64,000 nucleotides of DNA from an uncultured Bacteroidales bacterium. GTDB taxonomy: Bacteria > Bacteroidota > Bacteroidia > Bacteroidales > UBA932. Both the position numbers and the translations under genes were made by a program. The stretch covers positions 1 to 64,000 of the forward strand of contig CALUST010000011.1 of the NCBI GenBank assembly GCA_944323505.1, given 5' to 3'. Below are positions 8,871-17,772 of this stretch, piece by piece; positions within the stretch are counted from its first letter, which is position 1, and every line of letters begins with the position of its first letter. Under the pieces are notes generated by a model that was given only the letters and a program-made list of their open reading frames with translations, made no database searches and was not told the DNA's origin.

Positions 8871-9569
8871 ATGCTTCAGATAAAGAAATTCTATTTCAAC
8901 CCCCTGCGAGAATGCTGCAGCGTGGCATGGGACGAGACGGGGCAATGCGTCATCATCGATCCGGGGTTCTATACTACGGAAGAACGGGACGAACTGTACA
9001 GATTCATATCGGAACATAAGCTCAGGCCTGCGGGCATCCTGCTGACACATGCGCATTTCGACCATGTCTTCGGGCTGAAAGAGTGCGCATCGGCTCTGGA
9101 TGTGCCTGTATATATGGATCCTGCCGACAGCCCTGTCCTCGGGAATGCCGGATATTTCTGCCGGATGTTCGGATTCGAGACTCCCGACACTGACGTCAGG
9201 ACAACTGACATCCACGACGGGGATAGGATAAAGTTCGGCAACACAGTCTTTGAAGTCCTGTCTACCCCTGGACACACTCCTGGAGGAGTATGCTACTACG
9301 ACAGGGCTGACAAGGTGCTCTTCAGCGGAGACACCCTTTTTGCCGGTAGCATAGGCAGGACAGACCACCCGGGAGGAGACTACGACAGACTCATAGAAGG
9401 CATATTCAGCAAACTCACAGTCCTTGACGGGGATGTGGATGTGATCCCGGGACACGGTCCGAGCACGACAATCGCTGACGAACGTACCCGAAACCCGTTC
9501 CTCCAGCCATTCAACGAGCCTTACGAAGAGTCCGGGGACAAGGATTCCCCTCTTGAAGACGAACAATGA
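8871..9569 (+). CDS. MBL-fold metallo-hydrolase (glyoxalase II-like)
   Basis: A metallo-beta-lactamase-fold hydrolase with the metal motif HAHFDH (about residues 60-65) and the further ligands TPGHTPGG, SGDTLFAGSIGRTD and IPGHGP. The pattern matches the short YcbL/hydroxyacylglutathione hydrolase-like group, which acts on thioesters; the true substrate is unknown. The start at 8871 (MLQIKKFYFNP) is preferred over 8838 because a promoter element overlaps the latter and relatives begin here. The stop overlaps the uvrA start by four bases (ATGA), so the two are probably translated together. Confidence 0.88.
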   Translation: MLQIKKFYFNPLRECCSVAWDETGQCVIIDPGFYTTEERDELYRFISEHKLRPAGILLTHAHFDHVFGLKECASALDVPVYMDPADSPVLGNAGYFCRMFGFETPDTDVRTTDIHDGDRIKFGNTVFEVLSTPGHTPGGVCYYDRADKVLFSGDTLFAGSIGRTDHPGGDYDRLIEGIFSKLTVLDGDVDVIPGHGPSTTIADERTRNPFLQPFNEPYEESGDKDSPLEDEQ

Positions 9570-12391
9570 GCCAGATGGACGGGAAAAAGGAATATATCGA
9601 CATTGCAGGAGCCAATGTCCACAATCTCAAGAACGTGTCGCTTTCGATTCCGAGAAACGAATTTGTCGTGATAACGGGATTGAGCGGGAGCGGCAAGTCC
9701 TCTCTTGCATTCGACACGATATATGCGGAAGGACAGAGAAGATACATGGACACCCTTTCCGCATACGCGAAACAGTTCATGGGCATACTCGAGAAACCGG
9801 ATGTGGAGAGCATCTCCGGACTCAGCCCTATCATTGCCATAGAGCAGAAGACCACAGGCAACAACCCGAGGTCCACAGTGGGGACAATCACGGAAATCTA
9901 TGATTTCCTGAGGCTTCTCTACGCCAAGGCCTCTACTGCATACTCCCCTGCCACAGGGAAGCCTATGGTGAGGTATACGGACGAGCAGATAGTGTCCCTC
10001 ATCATGGAGAACTACAGAGACAGGAAATGCCTGCTGCTGGCGCCGCTCGTCAAGGGCAGGAAGGGACATTACAAAGAACTGTTCGAGCAGTTGCGCAAAA
10101 GAGGCTATACACAGGCCCGCATCGACTCGGACATCCTGGACCTCTCAGATGTGACAGCACTGGACAGGTACAAGCCCCATTTCATCGAACTCGTGGTGGA
10201 CAAGCTTAAGCCGACGGCAAGGGACGAGAAGAGGATAAAAGACTCGGTGTACACAGCCCTCAACCTCGGGAAAGGCTCTCTTGCGGTGATGGATATGGAG
10301 ACGGGAGAACTCAGACATTTCTCAAAGCATCTCGTATGCCCTGACACCGGCATCTCTCTTGCGGAGCCGGCGCCCCACTCATTCTCATTCAACTCGCCGC
10401 AGGGATATTGCCCGCATTGCAAGGGACTCGGGATGATTGTGGACATCAACATCGATTCCATCATTCCTGACAGGAAGGTCTCCATCGCAGACGGGGCCAT
10501 CCTGCCTTTGGGAAAGATGCGTCAGACAAAGAAATTCGACATCGTGCGGTCAATCGCGAGGAAATACGGATTCTCCCTGCATGACCCTGTCGAAGAACTC
10601 GGCGACGACATCATCTCCCTGCTGGTATTCGGCTCCGACGAACTCTTCAGGACAGGAGAAGGCTCCTCTTCGGAGATGGTATCATACCCGGGGATAGTGG
10701 ATGACATCTCTGAGAAAATAGTGTGCCCTGTATGTAACGGGACCCGCCTCAACAAGGAGACCACCTATTTCAAGATAGACGGCAAATGCATTTCCGAAGT
10801 CTCGGCAATGGAAATCTCAGAACTGCACAGATGGCTTTGCTCCCTTGAAGGGAATTTCTCGGAAAGGGAGAACATCATAGCCAGGGACATCCTGAAAGAA
10901 CTGAAAGAAAGGGTATCTTTCCTGCTTGATGTGGGTCTTGAATATCTGTCTTTGGACAGGGCCACTTCATCACTTTCCGGAGGAGAGAGCCAGAGGATAA
11001 GGCTGGCGACACAGATCGGGTCAAGACTGGTGAATGTGCTCTACATACTTGACGAGCCGAGCATCGGCCTGCACCAGAGGGACAACAGGAAACTCATAGC
11101 ATCACTGCGCAACCTCAGGGACGAGGGCAACTCCGTCATGGTCGTCGAACACGACGCGGAGACCATGCTGTCTGCCGACTGGCTGGTTGATGTGGGTCCC
11201 GGTGCAGGAGACAACGGCGGCAGAATCTGCCTGAGCGCGCCTGTGGATATGGCTCTCGGGAAAGACACTGATGCAGACGAAGATCTCCTGAAGCACTGCA
11301 TCATCGGCAAATCCGTCACTCTCGACTATCTGACAGGGGCAAAAAGGATAGAGATACCCGAAAAGAGGCGTATCGGCAACGGGATGACACTCACTCTCAA
11401 GGGAGCACGCGGCAACAACCTGAAGAACGTGGACATAGACCTGCCTCTCGGAATGCTTATCGGCATAAGCGGAGTCAGCGGGAGCGGCAAGTCATCGCTC
11501 ATCAATGAGACACTGATGCCGATTCTCAAGAACAAGTTCTACAACGCCCGCATCCAGCCGCTGCCATACGACTCGCTGGAAGGGATAGAAAACATCGACA
11601 AGCTCATCGAGATAGACCAGAACCCTATCGGAAGGACCCCGCGAAGCAATCCTGCCACGTTCACAGGGGTGTTCAACGACATCAGGGCGCTGTTCGAGTC
11701 GACGCCTGACGCCAAGGTGCGCGGATTCAAGGCAGGAAGGTTCTCTTTCAATGTGCCTGGAGGCCGCTGTGAGGAATGCAAGGGAGCCGGGATAAAAGTA
11801 ATCGAGATGAATTTTCTGCCTTCGGTGAATGTCGTATGCAAGGAATGCCGGGGAAGACGGTACAAGGAAGACACTCTCGCAGTCAAATACAAGGGAAAGA
11901 ACATCAACGACGTTCTGGAAATGCCTGTCAGCGAGGCGTATGAGTTCTTTGCCAACATCCCTGCCATCAGCCAGAGGCTCAAGGCCATGACGGATGTGGG
12001 TCTGGGATATGTGAAACTCGGGCAGTCTGCAGTGACGCTCTCGGGAGGCGAGAGCCAGAGGATGAAACTGGCGGCGGAACTGTCAAGGAAAAGCACCGGC
12101 AACACCCTGTACATCCTCGACGAGCCGACGACAGGCCTGCATTTCGAAGACATCAAGATCTTGCTCAATGTGCTGCAGCAACTTGTCGACCAGGGCAACA
12201 CTGTCATCATCATCGAACACAATCTGGATGTACTGAAGTCGGTGGACTATATTTTCGACATGGGGCCTGAGGGAGGAAGAAAAGGCGGCACAATAGTTGC
12301 CCGGGGCACGCCGGAGCAACTTGCCGAAGACCCGGCATCGGTCACCGGACCTTTCCTGAAAGAGATTCTCGACAGCGAAAGACGGTCATGA
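9566..12391 (+). CDS. uvrA: Excinuclease ABC subunit A
   Basis: The 941-residue DNA damage sensor of nucleotide excision repair, a dimeric double ABC ATPase that loads UvrB. Two Walker A motifs are seen (GLSGSGKSS at about residue 37 and GVSGSGKSS at about 634). Two ABC signatures follow: LSGGESQRIRLA (about 470) and LSGGESQRMKLA (about 825). The second zinc module (CEEC ... CKEC) is intact. The first has only one cysteine pair plus a CPDT sequence. Length is normal. The gene follows the metallo-hydrolase with a 4-base overlap. Confidence 0.96.
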   Translation: MSQMDGKKEYIDIAGANVHNLKNVSLSIPRNEFVVITGLSGSGKSSLAFDTIYAEGQRRYMDTLSAYAKQFMGILEKPDVESISGLSPIIAIEQKTTGNNPRSTVGTITEIYDFLRLLYAKASTAYSPATGKPMVRYTDEQIVSLIMENYRDRKCLLLAPLVKGRKGHYKELFEQLRKRGYTQARIDSDILDLSDVTALDRYKPHFIELVVDKLKPTARDEKRIKDSVYTALNLGKGSLAVMDMETGELRHFSKHLVCPDTGISLAEPAPHSFSFNSPQGYCPHCKGLGMIVDINIDSIIPDRKVSIADGAILPLGKMRQTKKFDIVRSIARKYGFSLHDPVEELGDDIISLLVFGSDELFRTGEGSSSEMVSYPGIVDDISEKIVCPVCNGTRLNKETTYFKIDGKCISEVSAMEISELHRWLCSLEGNFSERENIIARDILKELKERVSFLLDVGLEYLSLDRATSSLSGGESQRIRLATQIGSRLVNVLYILDEPSIGLHQRDNRKLIASLRNLRDEGNSVMVVEHDAETMLSADWLVDVGPGAGDNGGRICLSAPVDMALGKDTDADEDLLKHCIIGKSVTLDYLTGAKRIEIPEKRRIGNGMTLTLKGARGNNLKNVDIDLPLGMLIGISGVSGSGKSSLINETLMPILKNKFYNARIQPLPYDSLEGIENIDKLIEIDQNPIGRTPRSNPATFTGVFNDIRALFESTPDAKVRGFKAGRFSFNVPGGRCEECKGAGIKVIEMNFLPSVNVVCKECRGRRYKEDTLAVKYKGKNINDVLEMPVSEAYEFFANIPAISQRLKAMTDVGLGYVKLGQSAVTLSGGESQRMKLAAELSRKSTGNTLYILDEPTTGLHFEDIKILLNVLQQLVDQGNTVIIIEHNLDVLKSVDYIFDMGPEGGRKGGTIVARGTPEQLAEDPASVTGPFLKEILDSERRS

Positions 12392-12416
12392 ATGCCTGTT
12401 GATGTCATCATATAAA

Positions 12417-12424
12417 TATCTTTG
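12417..12424 (+). promoter_or_regulatory. -7 element abutting a start codon
   Basis: TATCTTTG matches TAnnTTTG and ends only two bases before the ATG at 12427. If used, the transcript would start at or next to the start codon. No clear -33 partner was found, so it could be chance. Confidence 0.35.
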
Positions 12425-12426
12425 CA

Positions 12427-14142
12427 ATGGATGAATTGAGAATATTCTGCGAGAACGACAGGAAGTACCACAGAGTGAGTCTGGGGACTCCCCTGTCCGT
12501 GCTCTCGGAACAGATATGCTGCACGGTGTACGATGACAAGAACGCCACGGAACTTCCTGTACTGGCCGCACTCGTAGACCACCAGCTGAAGGAACTGGAA
12601 TTCAAGGCCGTGGTATCACATCAGGTGGAATTCATCGGCTACAACCATCCTGACGGGCGCAGGACATACGTCCGTTCCCTGTGCTTCGTGCTGCAGAATG
12701 CCGTCAGGGAACTGTATCCTGACAAGGTGCTGGCCATAGAATACTCCCTTCCGAGCGGACTGTATTGTGAACTGCGTGCCAGAAAGGCGATGGAGGACGG
12801 ACATCCTGATGTGTATTATATCACTGACAGCGAGATAGAGACATTAAAGGGAAAAATGCAGGAGATAATAGACGCCGACCTGCCGTTCCACAAATACAAG
12901 ATGAATTTCGAGGAGGCTGGAAGGCTGTTCACAGCCAACAACCAGCCTGACAAGGCGGAACTCCTCAAGTCAATAGGCAAGTTCACCTACAGTGTCTACA
13001 CCCTGAACGGGCAGACTGACACATTCTACGGGCCTCTGGTCCCGTCAACGGGATACCTGCATGTGTTCGACATCACTGGGTTCAACAACGGGTTCTGCCT
13101 GCAGTATCCGGCAGAAGGCAACGTGAGCAAGGTAATGCCGATGAAGAGACAGTCCAAGATAGCCGCGACCCTGAAAGAATACTCGGACTGGTGCTCCATA
13201 ATGAGGGTGAACGGGGCCGGGACCCTGAACAAGGTCATATCGGAGGGCAATGCCGTGCAGCTGATAAATATCGCGGAGGCCCTGCACGAACGGAAATATG
13301 CCGACATCGCGGACCAGATATATGCAAGACGGGACAAGGTCAAGATAGTATTCATCGCCGGCCCTTCCAGCAGCGGCAAGACATCCTCTTCCAAAAGACT
13401 TGCGATACAATGCAAGGTGCTCGGGCTGAACCCGAAGGTCATAGAACTGGACAATTATTTCGTGAACAGGGACGACACCCCCAAGGATGAGAACGGGGAA
13501 TATGACTTCGAATCCCTGGGAGCGATGGACCTTGACCTGCTGAACGGCCAGTTGAACAGGCTCCTGGACGGGGAAAAGGTCGAACTGCCGAGATTCGATT
13601 TCAAGGAAGGGACAAGGCATTTTGACGGGGACTATATGCAGATGTCAGAGAAAGACATACTGATAATGGAAGGAATCCACGCCCTGAACCCGGCCATGAC
13701 ACCGGCCGTGGACAATTCAAGGATTTTCAGGGTGTATGTGTCGGCACTGACATCCCTGTCACTCGATGAGAACAACAACATCTCCACTTCGGACAACCGC
13801 ATACTGAGGAGAATGGTCAGGGACAACAGGACGCGCGGGATATCCCCGGAAGGGACCATCATGAGATGGCACAGTGTGAGAAGAGGAGAGAACCGGAACA
13901 TATTCCCTTTCCAGGAGAATGCCGATGCGGTGTTCAATTCCGCTCTCATTTTTGAACTTCCTATGCTGAAATACTATGCAGAGCCGCTTCTGCGTCGTAT
14001 CCCGCCGCATTCGCCGGCATATACGGAAGCCATAAGACTGCTGAAATTCCTCGAATATGTGGTGCCCCTGTCCCCGGACGAGATAGCAGCCATACCTCCG
14101 ACATCCATCATGAGGGAATTCATCGGGGGCCAGTCACTGTAG
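12427..14142 (+). CDS. TGS-domain nucleoside (uridine-type) kinase
   Basis: A 571-residue protein with three parts. An N-terminal TGS-like domain (about residues 1-60) is followed by a segment resembling the second additional domain of threonyl-tRNA synthetase (about 70-220). The C-terminal part is a uridine kinase P-loop domain with GPSSSGKTSSS at about 311, ELDNYFVNRDDTP and EGIHALNP. This architecture is known for nucleoside kinases of Bacteroidetes and Firmicutes; phosphorylation of a nucleoside is inferred from the kinase domain. The gene lies 35 bases after uvrA. Confidence 0.87.
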   Translation: MDELRIFCENDRKYHRVSLGTPLSVLSEQICCTVYDDKNATELPVLAALVDHQLKELEFKAVVSHQVEFIGYNHPDGRRTYVRSLCFVLQNAVRELYPDKVLAIEYSLPSGLYCELRARKAMEDGHPDVYYITDSEIETLKGKMQEIIDADLPFHKYKMNFEEAGRLFTANNQPDKAELLKSIGKFTYSVYTLNGQTDTFYGPLVPSTGYLHVFDITGFNNGFCLQYPAEGNVSKVMPMKRQSKIAATLKEYSDWCSIMRVNGAGTLNKVISEGNAVQLINIAEALHERKYADIADQIYARRDKVKIVFIAGPSSSGKTSSSKRLAIQCKVLGLNPKVIELDNYFVNRDDTPKDENGEYDFESLGAMDLDLLNGQLNRLLDGEKVELPRFDFKEGTRHFDGDYMQMSEKDILIMEGIHALNPAMTPAVDNSRIFRVYVSALTSLSLDENNNISTSDNRILRRMVRDNRTRGISPEGTIMRWHSVRRGENRNIFPFQENADAVFNSALIFELPMLKYYAEPLLRRIPPHSPAYTEAIRLLKFLEYVVPLSPDEIAAIPPTSIMREFIGGQSL

Positions 14143-14164
14143 CACCAACAAATCCACCCGGACC

Positions 14165-14737
14165 ATGAGACACAAGACAGCCATACTCCAGAGCATCGTC
14201 ATCGCTGCGGCCATGACATTATCCGCAGCCTTCTCCCCCCACATGAGCGGACAGGACAAGGATTGCCGCACATTCATGCTCAAGCCGCATGAGAAACTCC
14301 CGCTTGCCGACACCTCCGGATTCACCGGAATATTTCTCGCGGGCACCATCGATATGGGCAACAGCAGGGACTGGCAGACGGAGACATTTGAATATTTTTC
14401 TTCCCTGCCCGGGAAATACATTCTCTTCAATCCCCGCCAAGGCAACTGGGACGGCAGCAAGCCGGGCGAAATGGACTATCAGGTCAACTGGGAACTTGAG
14501 CATCTCGAACAGGCCGACATCATAATAATGTACATCATCGGTACCAGCAAATCGCCCATTACCCTCCTGGAAATGGGGCTCTTTGCCCGGTCCGGCAAGC
14601 TGTATGTAGCCTGCGAGCCGGATTTCTACCGCCACGACAATGTCCGCATCACCTGCGCCCGCTATGGAGTGCCGCTGTATGACACTCTGGAGGAGATGCT
14701 GGAATATGTGAGAGAAGAAGTGCTTGAGGCCGACTGA
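14165..14737 (+). CDS. Exported nucleoside 2-deoxyribosyltransferase-like protein
   Basis: Residues about 50-185 match the nucleoside 2-deoxyribosyltransferase-like family: IFLAGTIDMGNSRDWQ, LFNPRQGNWD and SPITLLEMGLFA, the last carrying the expected catalytic glutamate. Family members transfer or hydrolyse the deoxyribosyl bond of nucleosides and are normally cytosolic. Here the first ~30 residues look like a signal peptide (basic start, then IVIAAAMTLSAAF), implying a periplasmic protein. It follows the nucleoside kinase by 22 bases, so both may act in nucleoside salvage. A later start is possible but none is obvious. Confidence 0.72.
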   Translation: MRHKTAILQSIVIAAAMTLSAAFSPHMSGQDKDCRTFMLKPHEKLPLADTSGFTGIFLAGTIDMGNSRDWQTETFEYFSSLPGKYILFNPRQGNWDGSKPGEMDYQVNWELEHLEQADIIIMYIIGTSKSPITLLEMGLFARSGKLYVACEPDFYRHDNVRITCARYGVPLYDTLEEMLEYVREEVLEAD

Positions 14738-14832
14738 AGAAGTCGGAATCCCAATAAAGAGACCCGAAAGGAATTATTCCTCTTTGAGAATTGAATATTT
14801 GGAACGGGACTCCATAGGAGTACGAATAAAAA

Positions 14833-14858
14833 GGGCGAGTCTGACTTTTGACCCGCCC
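14833..14858 (-). terminator. Terminator of the rnf operon (bidirectional hairpin)
   Basis: GGGCGAGTC pairs with GACCCGCCC, with one mismatch. Read on the minus strand the stem is followed by TTTTTATTCG, 20 bases beyond the rnfA stop. It also lies beyond the plus-strand gene ending at 14737. Confidence 0.75.
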
Positions 14859-14878
14859 TCTCATTTTCTGTCATTATC

Positions 14879-15487
14879 TTACTTTACCATTCCGGAGAAT
14901 CCCATGAAAGCCATCGCAAGGATACTTGCAGTGACAAGGGCTATAGGAATGCCCTTGAATGGCTTAGGGACCTTGTTGAGCGCTATCTGCTCACGGAGTC
15001 CGGCGAAAAGTATCATCGCAAGACCGAAGCCGAGGGAGGATGCGAATGCATACACCACTGACTCCACAAGGTTGAGCATGTGAGGGTCTTCGCCGAATGT
15101 GAACTCTTTGGTGACAACGATGAGCGCGATACCGAGGACGGCGCAGTTGGTGGTAATCAGCGGCAGGAAGATGCCGAGAGCCTGGTAGAGGGACGGGCTT
15201 ATCTTCTTGAGGATAATCTCCACCATCTGCACGAGAGCAGCAATGACAAGGATGAACGAGATTGTCTGCATGAACTCGATATGGAGAGGTACCAGCACAT
15301 AGTACTGGAGCAGATATGTGACAAGTGTAGCAAGGGTAATCACAAAGCATACCGCACCTGACATTCCGACAGCAGTGCTCAGTTTGTTGGACACGCCGAG
15401 GAACGGACAGCATCCGAGGAACTGTGCGAGCAGGATATTGTTTACGAATATCGCTGATACAAGAATTATCAAATATTCCATAGTCAA
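14879..15487 (-). CDS. rnfA: Rnf complex subunit A
   Basis: A 202-residue integral membrane protein with about six helices, beginning [20 protein letters not shown] and containing [14 protein letters not shown], the conserved half-channel cysteine region shared by RnfA and NqrE. With RnfE it forms the membrane core through which electrons and ions pass between ferredoxin and NAD. It is the last gene of the rnf cluster, 14 bases after rnfE, and is followed by the terminator at 14833-14858. Confidence 0.95.
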   Translation of the reverse strand: MTMEYLIILVSAIFVNNILLAQFLGCCPFLGVSNKLSTAVGMSGAVCFVITLATLVTYLLQYYVLVPLHIEFMQTISFILVIAALVQMVEIILKKISPSLYQALGIFLPLITTNCAVLGIALIVVTKEFTFGEDPHMLNLVESVVYAFASSLGFGLAMILFAGLREQIALNKVPKPFKGIPIALVTASILAMAFMGFSGMVK

Positions 15488-15501
15488 CAGTTTCTAATCG
15501 G

Positions 15502-16086
15502 TTAATTCATTTTTGTGATCTTCCTGAAGATGACAATCAGATAAGCCAGCGCAAGGAACGCTCCCGGGGCAAGCACGAATGCCAGTATCCCGTCGCCTTC
15601 AATGAACTTGAACCCGAATGCCGACCCGCTTCCGAGAATCTCCCTCACCAGACCGAGGATTGTCAGGGACATTGTGAAACCGAGTCCGATGCCGAGTCCG
15701 TCACAGGCGGAATCCACCACGGAATTCTTGTTGGCAAATGCCTCTGCACGCCCCAGGACGATACAGTTGACCACGATAAGCGGGATAAAAAGACCGAGAG
15801 TCTCATACATGGCCGGCGTATATGCCTGCATGATGAACTGGAGGACGGTCACGAACGCCGCGATAATCACGATATAGGAAGGTATCCTGACCTTGTCCGG
15901 AATGTACGGGGCAGTCGCAGATATGGCCATGTTGGAAAGCACAAGCACGAACATTGTCGCGAGTCCCATACCCATCCCGTTAAGGGCGGAAGTAGTTGTG
16001 GCCAAAGTCGGACACATACCGAGCAGCAGGACAAATGTAGGATTCTCCTTTACAAGTCCTTTGGTGATAAGTCTGAATTTTCCCAT
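15502..16086 (-). CDS. rnfE: Rnf complex subunit E
   Basis: A 194-residue membrane protein homologous to RnfA/NqrD, with ENPTFVLLLGMCPTLATTTSA near the start carrying the conserved cysteine, and NCIVLGRAEAFANKN in the second half. It pairs with RnfA in the membrane core of the ferredoxin:NAD oxidoreductase. It lies 12 bases after rnfG and 14 before rnfA. Confidence 0.95.
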   Translation of the reverse strand: MGKFRLITKGLVKENPTFVLLLGMCPTLATTTSALNGMGMGLATMFVLVLSNMAISATAPYIPDKVRIPSYIVIIAAFVTVLQFIMQAYTPAMYETLGLFIPLIVVNCIVLGRAEAFANKNSVVDSACDGLGIGLGFTMSLTILGLVREILGSGSAFGFKFIEGDGILAFVLAPGAFLALAYLIVIFRKITKMN

Positions 16087-16098
16087 TGTCTTGTCCTC

Positions 16099-16752
16099 CT
16101 ATTCTTCTGTTGATGCTGATTCTGTTTCCGCAGGACAGGTCTCTGTCGCCTGGTCAGACGCAGTTGATGTCCCTGAAGCCACCTCCGGGTCTCCGCCTTC
16201 GGTTATCGCCTTGAAGATGGCGAGAGCATTGTTTACGGCATTGACGTATGCCCTGGAAGTGATGGTCGAAGCCGTTATGGCATCGATGTCTCCACCGTCT
16301 TTCTTCACGGCAAGCCTTGTCACTGCCGGGTCGAGATTCTTGAACTGGTCAGCGAAAGACGGCTCGGTACATTTTGCGCCGAGACCAGGAGTCTCGCTCT
16401 GTGAAAGTACTGAAGTGTTGTAGACAATGCCTTCAGAAGTGACGCCTACCATGAGCGACACAGGACCTCCGAAGCCTGTCGCCGCAGCAGTGATGGCATA
16501 TCCGGAGACATTGCCGTCTTTCATTACCTGATAATATTCGTACACCTTGCCGTCAGCCTCGATGGAGAGTCTTTCAGGCTGGCCGTCGAAAGCAGGGAGC
16601 ACCTGCATGATGGCGTCATTGGTCTTCTTCTCGGCTGCAGCCTCGATAGGCTTCTTGGTCAGGGCGTATACCACTGCAAGGATGCCCGAACTGACGAGGC
16701 AGATGATGCCGAGGCTGAGTACCATATTCTTTAATGATGACTGTATTGCCAT
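16099..16752 (-). CDS. rnfG: Rnf complex subunit G (covalent FMN protein)
   Basis: A 217-residue periplasm-facing subunit with one N-terminal membrane helix (about residues 12-32) and an FMN-binding domain. The flavinylation site reads DAITASTITSRA at about residues 157-168; the usual S/T-G-A-T consensus is replaced by T-A-S-T, but the acceptor threonine is kept. A Thr/Ser/Glu-rich tail of about 25 residues closes the protein. Gap to rnfD is 3 bases. Confidence 0.92.
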   Translation of the reverse strand: MAIQSSLKNMVLSLGIICLVSSGILAVVYALTKKPIEAAAEKKTNDAIMQVLPAFDGQPERLSIEADGKVYEYYQVMKDGNVSGYAITAAATGFGGPVSLMVGVTSEGIVYNTSVLSQSETPGLGAKCTEPSFADQFKNLDPAVTRLAVKKDGGDIDAITASTITSRAYVNAVNNALAIFKAITEGGDPEVASGTSTASDQATETCPAETESASTEE

Positions 16753-16755
16753 AAT

Positions 16756-17739
16756 CTATGCCCTCCCGTATTTTTTCTGTTTGAATGCCTTGTTGATGAG
16801 AGGCACCACTGAGTTCATGATGAGGATGGCGAATGACACGCCCTCAGGATACGAACCGAAGTACCTTATCAGCATGGTGAGAAGTCCTATACCGACACCG
16901 AATACAATTCCGCCTTTTGCGCTCATAGGTGATGTCACATAATCCGTGGCCATGAACACCGAACCGAGGAGCACACCTCCTGTGAGAAGATTGAAGAGAG
17001 GGTCAGTGAAGTGCTCGGGATCGATAAGCCAGAATATGCCGGAAAATACGAATATCGTAGCCCAGATGGACAGGGTGATGTGCGGTCTGATGACCTTGCG
17101 GGCAAGCAGATATACAAACCCTATGAGTATCGCGAGAGCCGAGATCTCACCTGCAGAGCCTCCGATATTGATGAAAAGACTCTGGAGATAGGAGAAATCG
17201 TTGGTCTCGAATATCTTACCGAGAGTGTCTCCCTTTTCAAGTCCCTCTTTCACAACTCCGAGCAGGGTGGCTCCGGAAGTCGCGTCGACATTGATGAATC
17301 CTGCCGGACGCGCCCAGTTGGTCATGGCCACCGGGAATGACACGAGCAGGAAGACACGGGCTGCTATTGCAGGGTTGAAGAGATTCTGCCCGAGACCTCC
17401 GAAAGTCATCTTCACGACTCCGATGGCAAAGATTGCCCCGACAACGGCAACCCACCACGGACAGGCCGGAGGGAGGTTGAGGGCAAGCAGGACACCTGTC
17501 ACTGCGGCTGACCAGTCGCCGATGGTGGAAGGGACCTTCATGAGATATCTTGTGACGAGATACTCCACAAGGATACAAGTCACTACGCTGACTGCAAGAA
17601 GTATGACGGAAGACCATCCGTAGAAAAGGATGGAGACTATCACCGACGGCAGGAGCGCAATCACCACATCACGCATTATCCTTGAAGTGGATATGTCAGC
17701 GTGGATATGTGGAGATGGTGAAACCAGTAATTTATTCAT
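16756..17739 (-). CDS. rnfD: Rnf complex subunit D
   Basis: A 327-residue multi-helix membrane protein beginning SPSPHIHADISTSRIM, the conserved RnfD/NqrB start. The motif GGLGQNLFNPAIAARVF is present, and the DATSGATLLG segment holds the covalent FMN site (threonine in SGAT). It moves electrons across the membrane in the Rnf complex. It lies between rnfC (33-base gap) and rnfG (3-base gap). Confidence 0.95.
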   Translation of the reverse strand: MNKLLVSPSPHIHADISTSRIMRDVVIALLPSVIVSILFYGWSSVILLAVSVVTCILVEYLVTRYLMKVPSTIGDWSAAVTGVLLALNLPPACPWWVAVVGAIFAIGVVKMTFGGLGQNLFNPAIAARVFLLVSFPVAMTNWARPAGFINVDATSGATLLGVVKEGLEKGDTLGKIFETNDFSYLQSLFINIGGSAGEISALAILIGFVYLLARKVIRPHITLSIWATIFVFSGIFWLIDPEHFTDPLFNLLTGGVLLGSVFMATDYVTSPMSAKGGIVFGVGIGLLTMLIRYFGSYPEGVSFAILIMNSVVPLINKAFKQKKYGRA

Positions 17740-17772
17740 TTTCTGTCTCTTTATAATTCAAATCCATATTCT

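Noticed and set aside
8811..9566. 251-codon minus-strand frame opposite the metallo-hydrolase
   Set aside because: Mirror of a well-supported gene; lacks any recognisable domain.
9830..10450. Possible damaged zinc finger in UvrA (CPDT in place of CxxC)
   Set aside because: I recall the same replacement in Bacteroidetes UvrA, and the rest of the protein is intact, so it is probably normal for the lineage.
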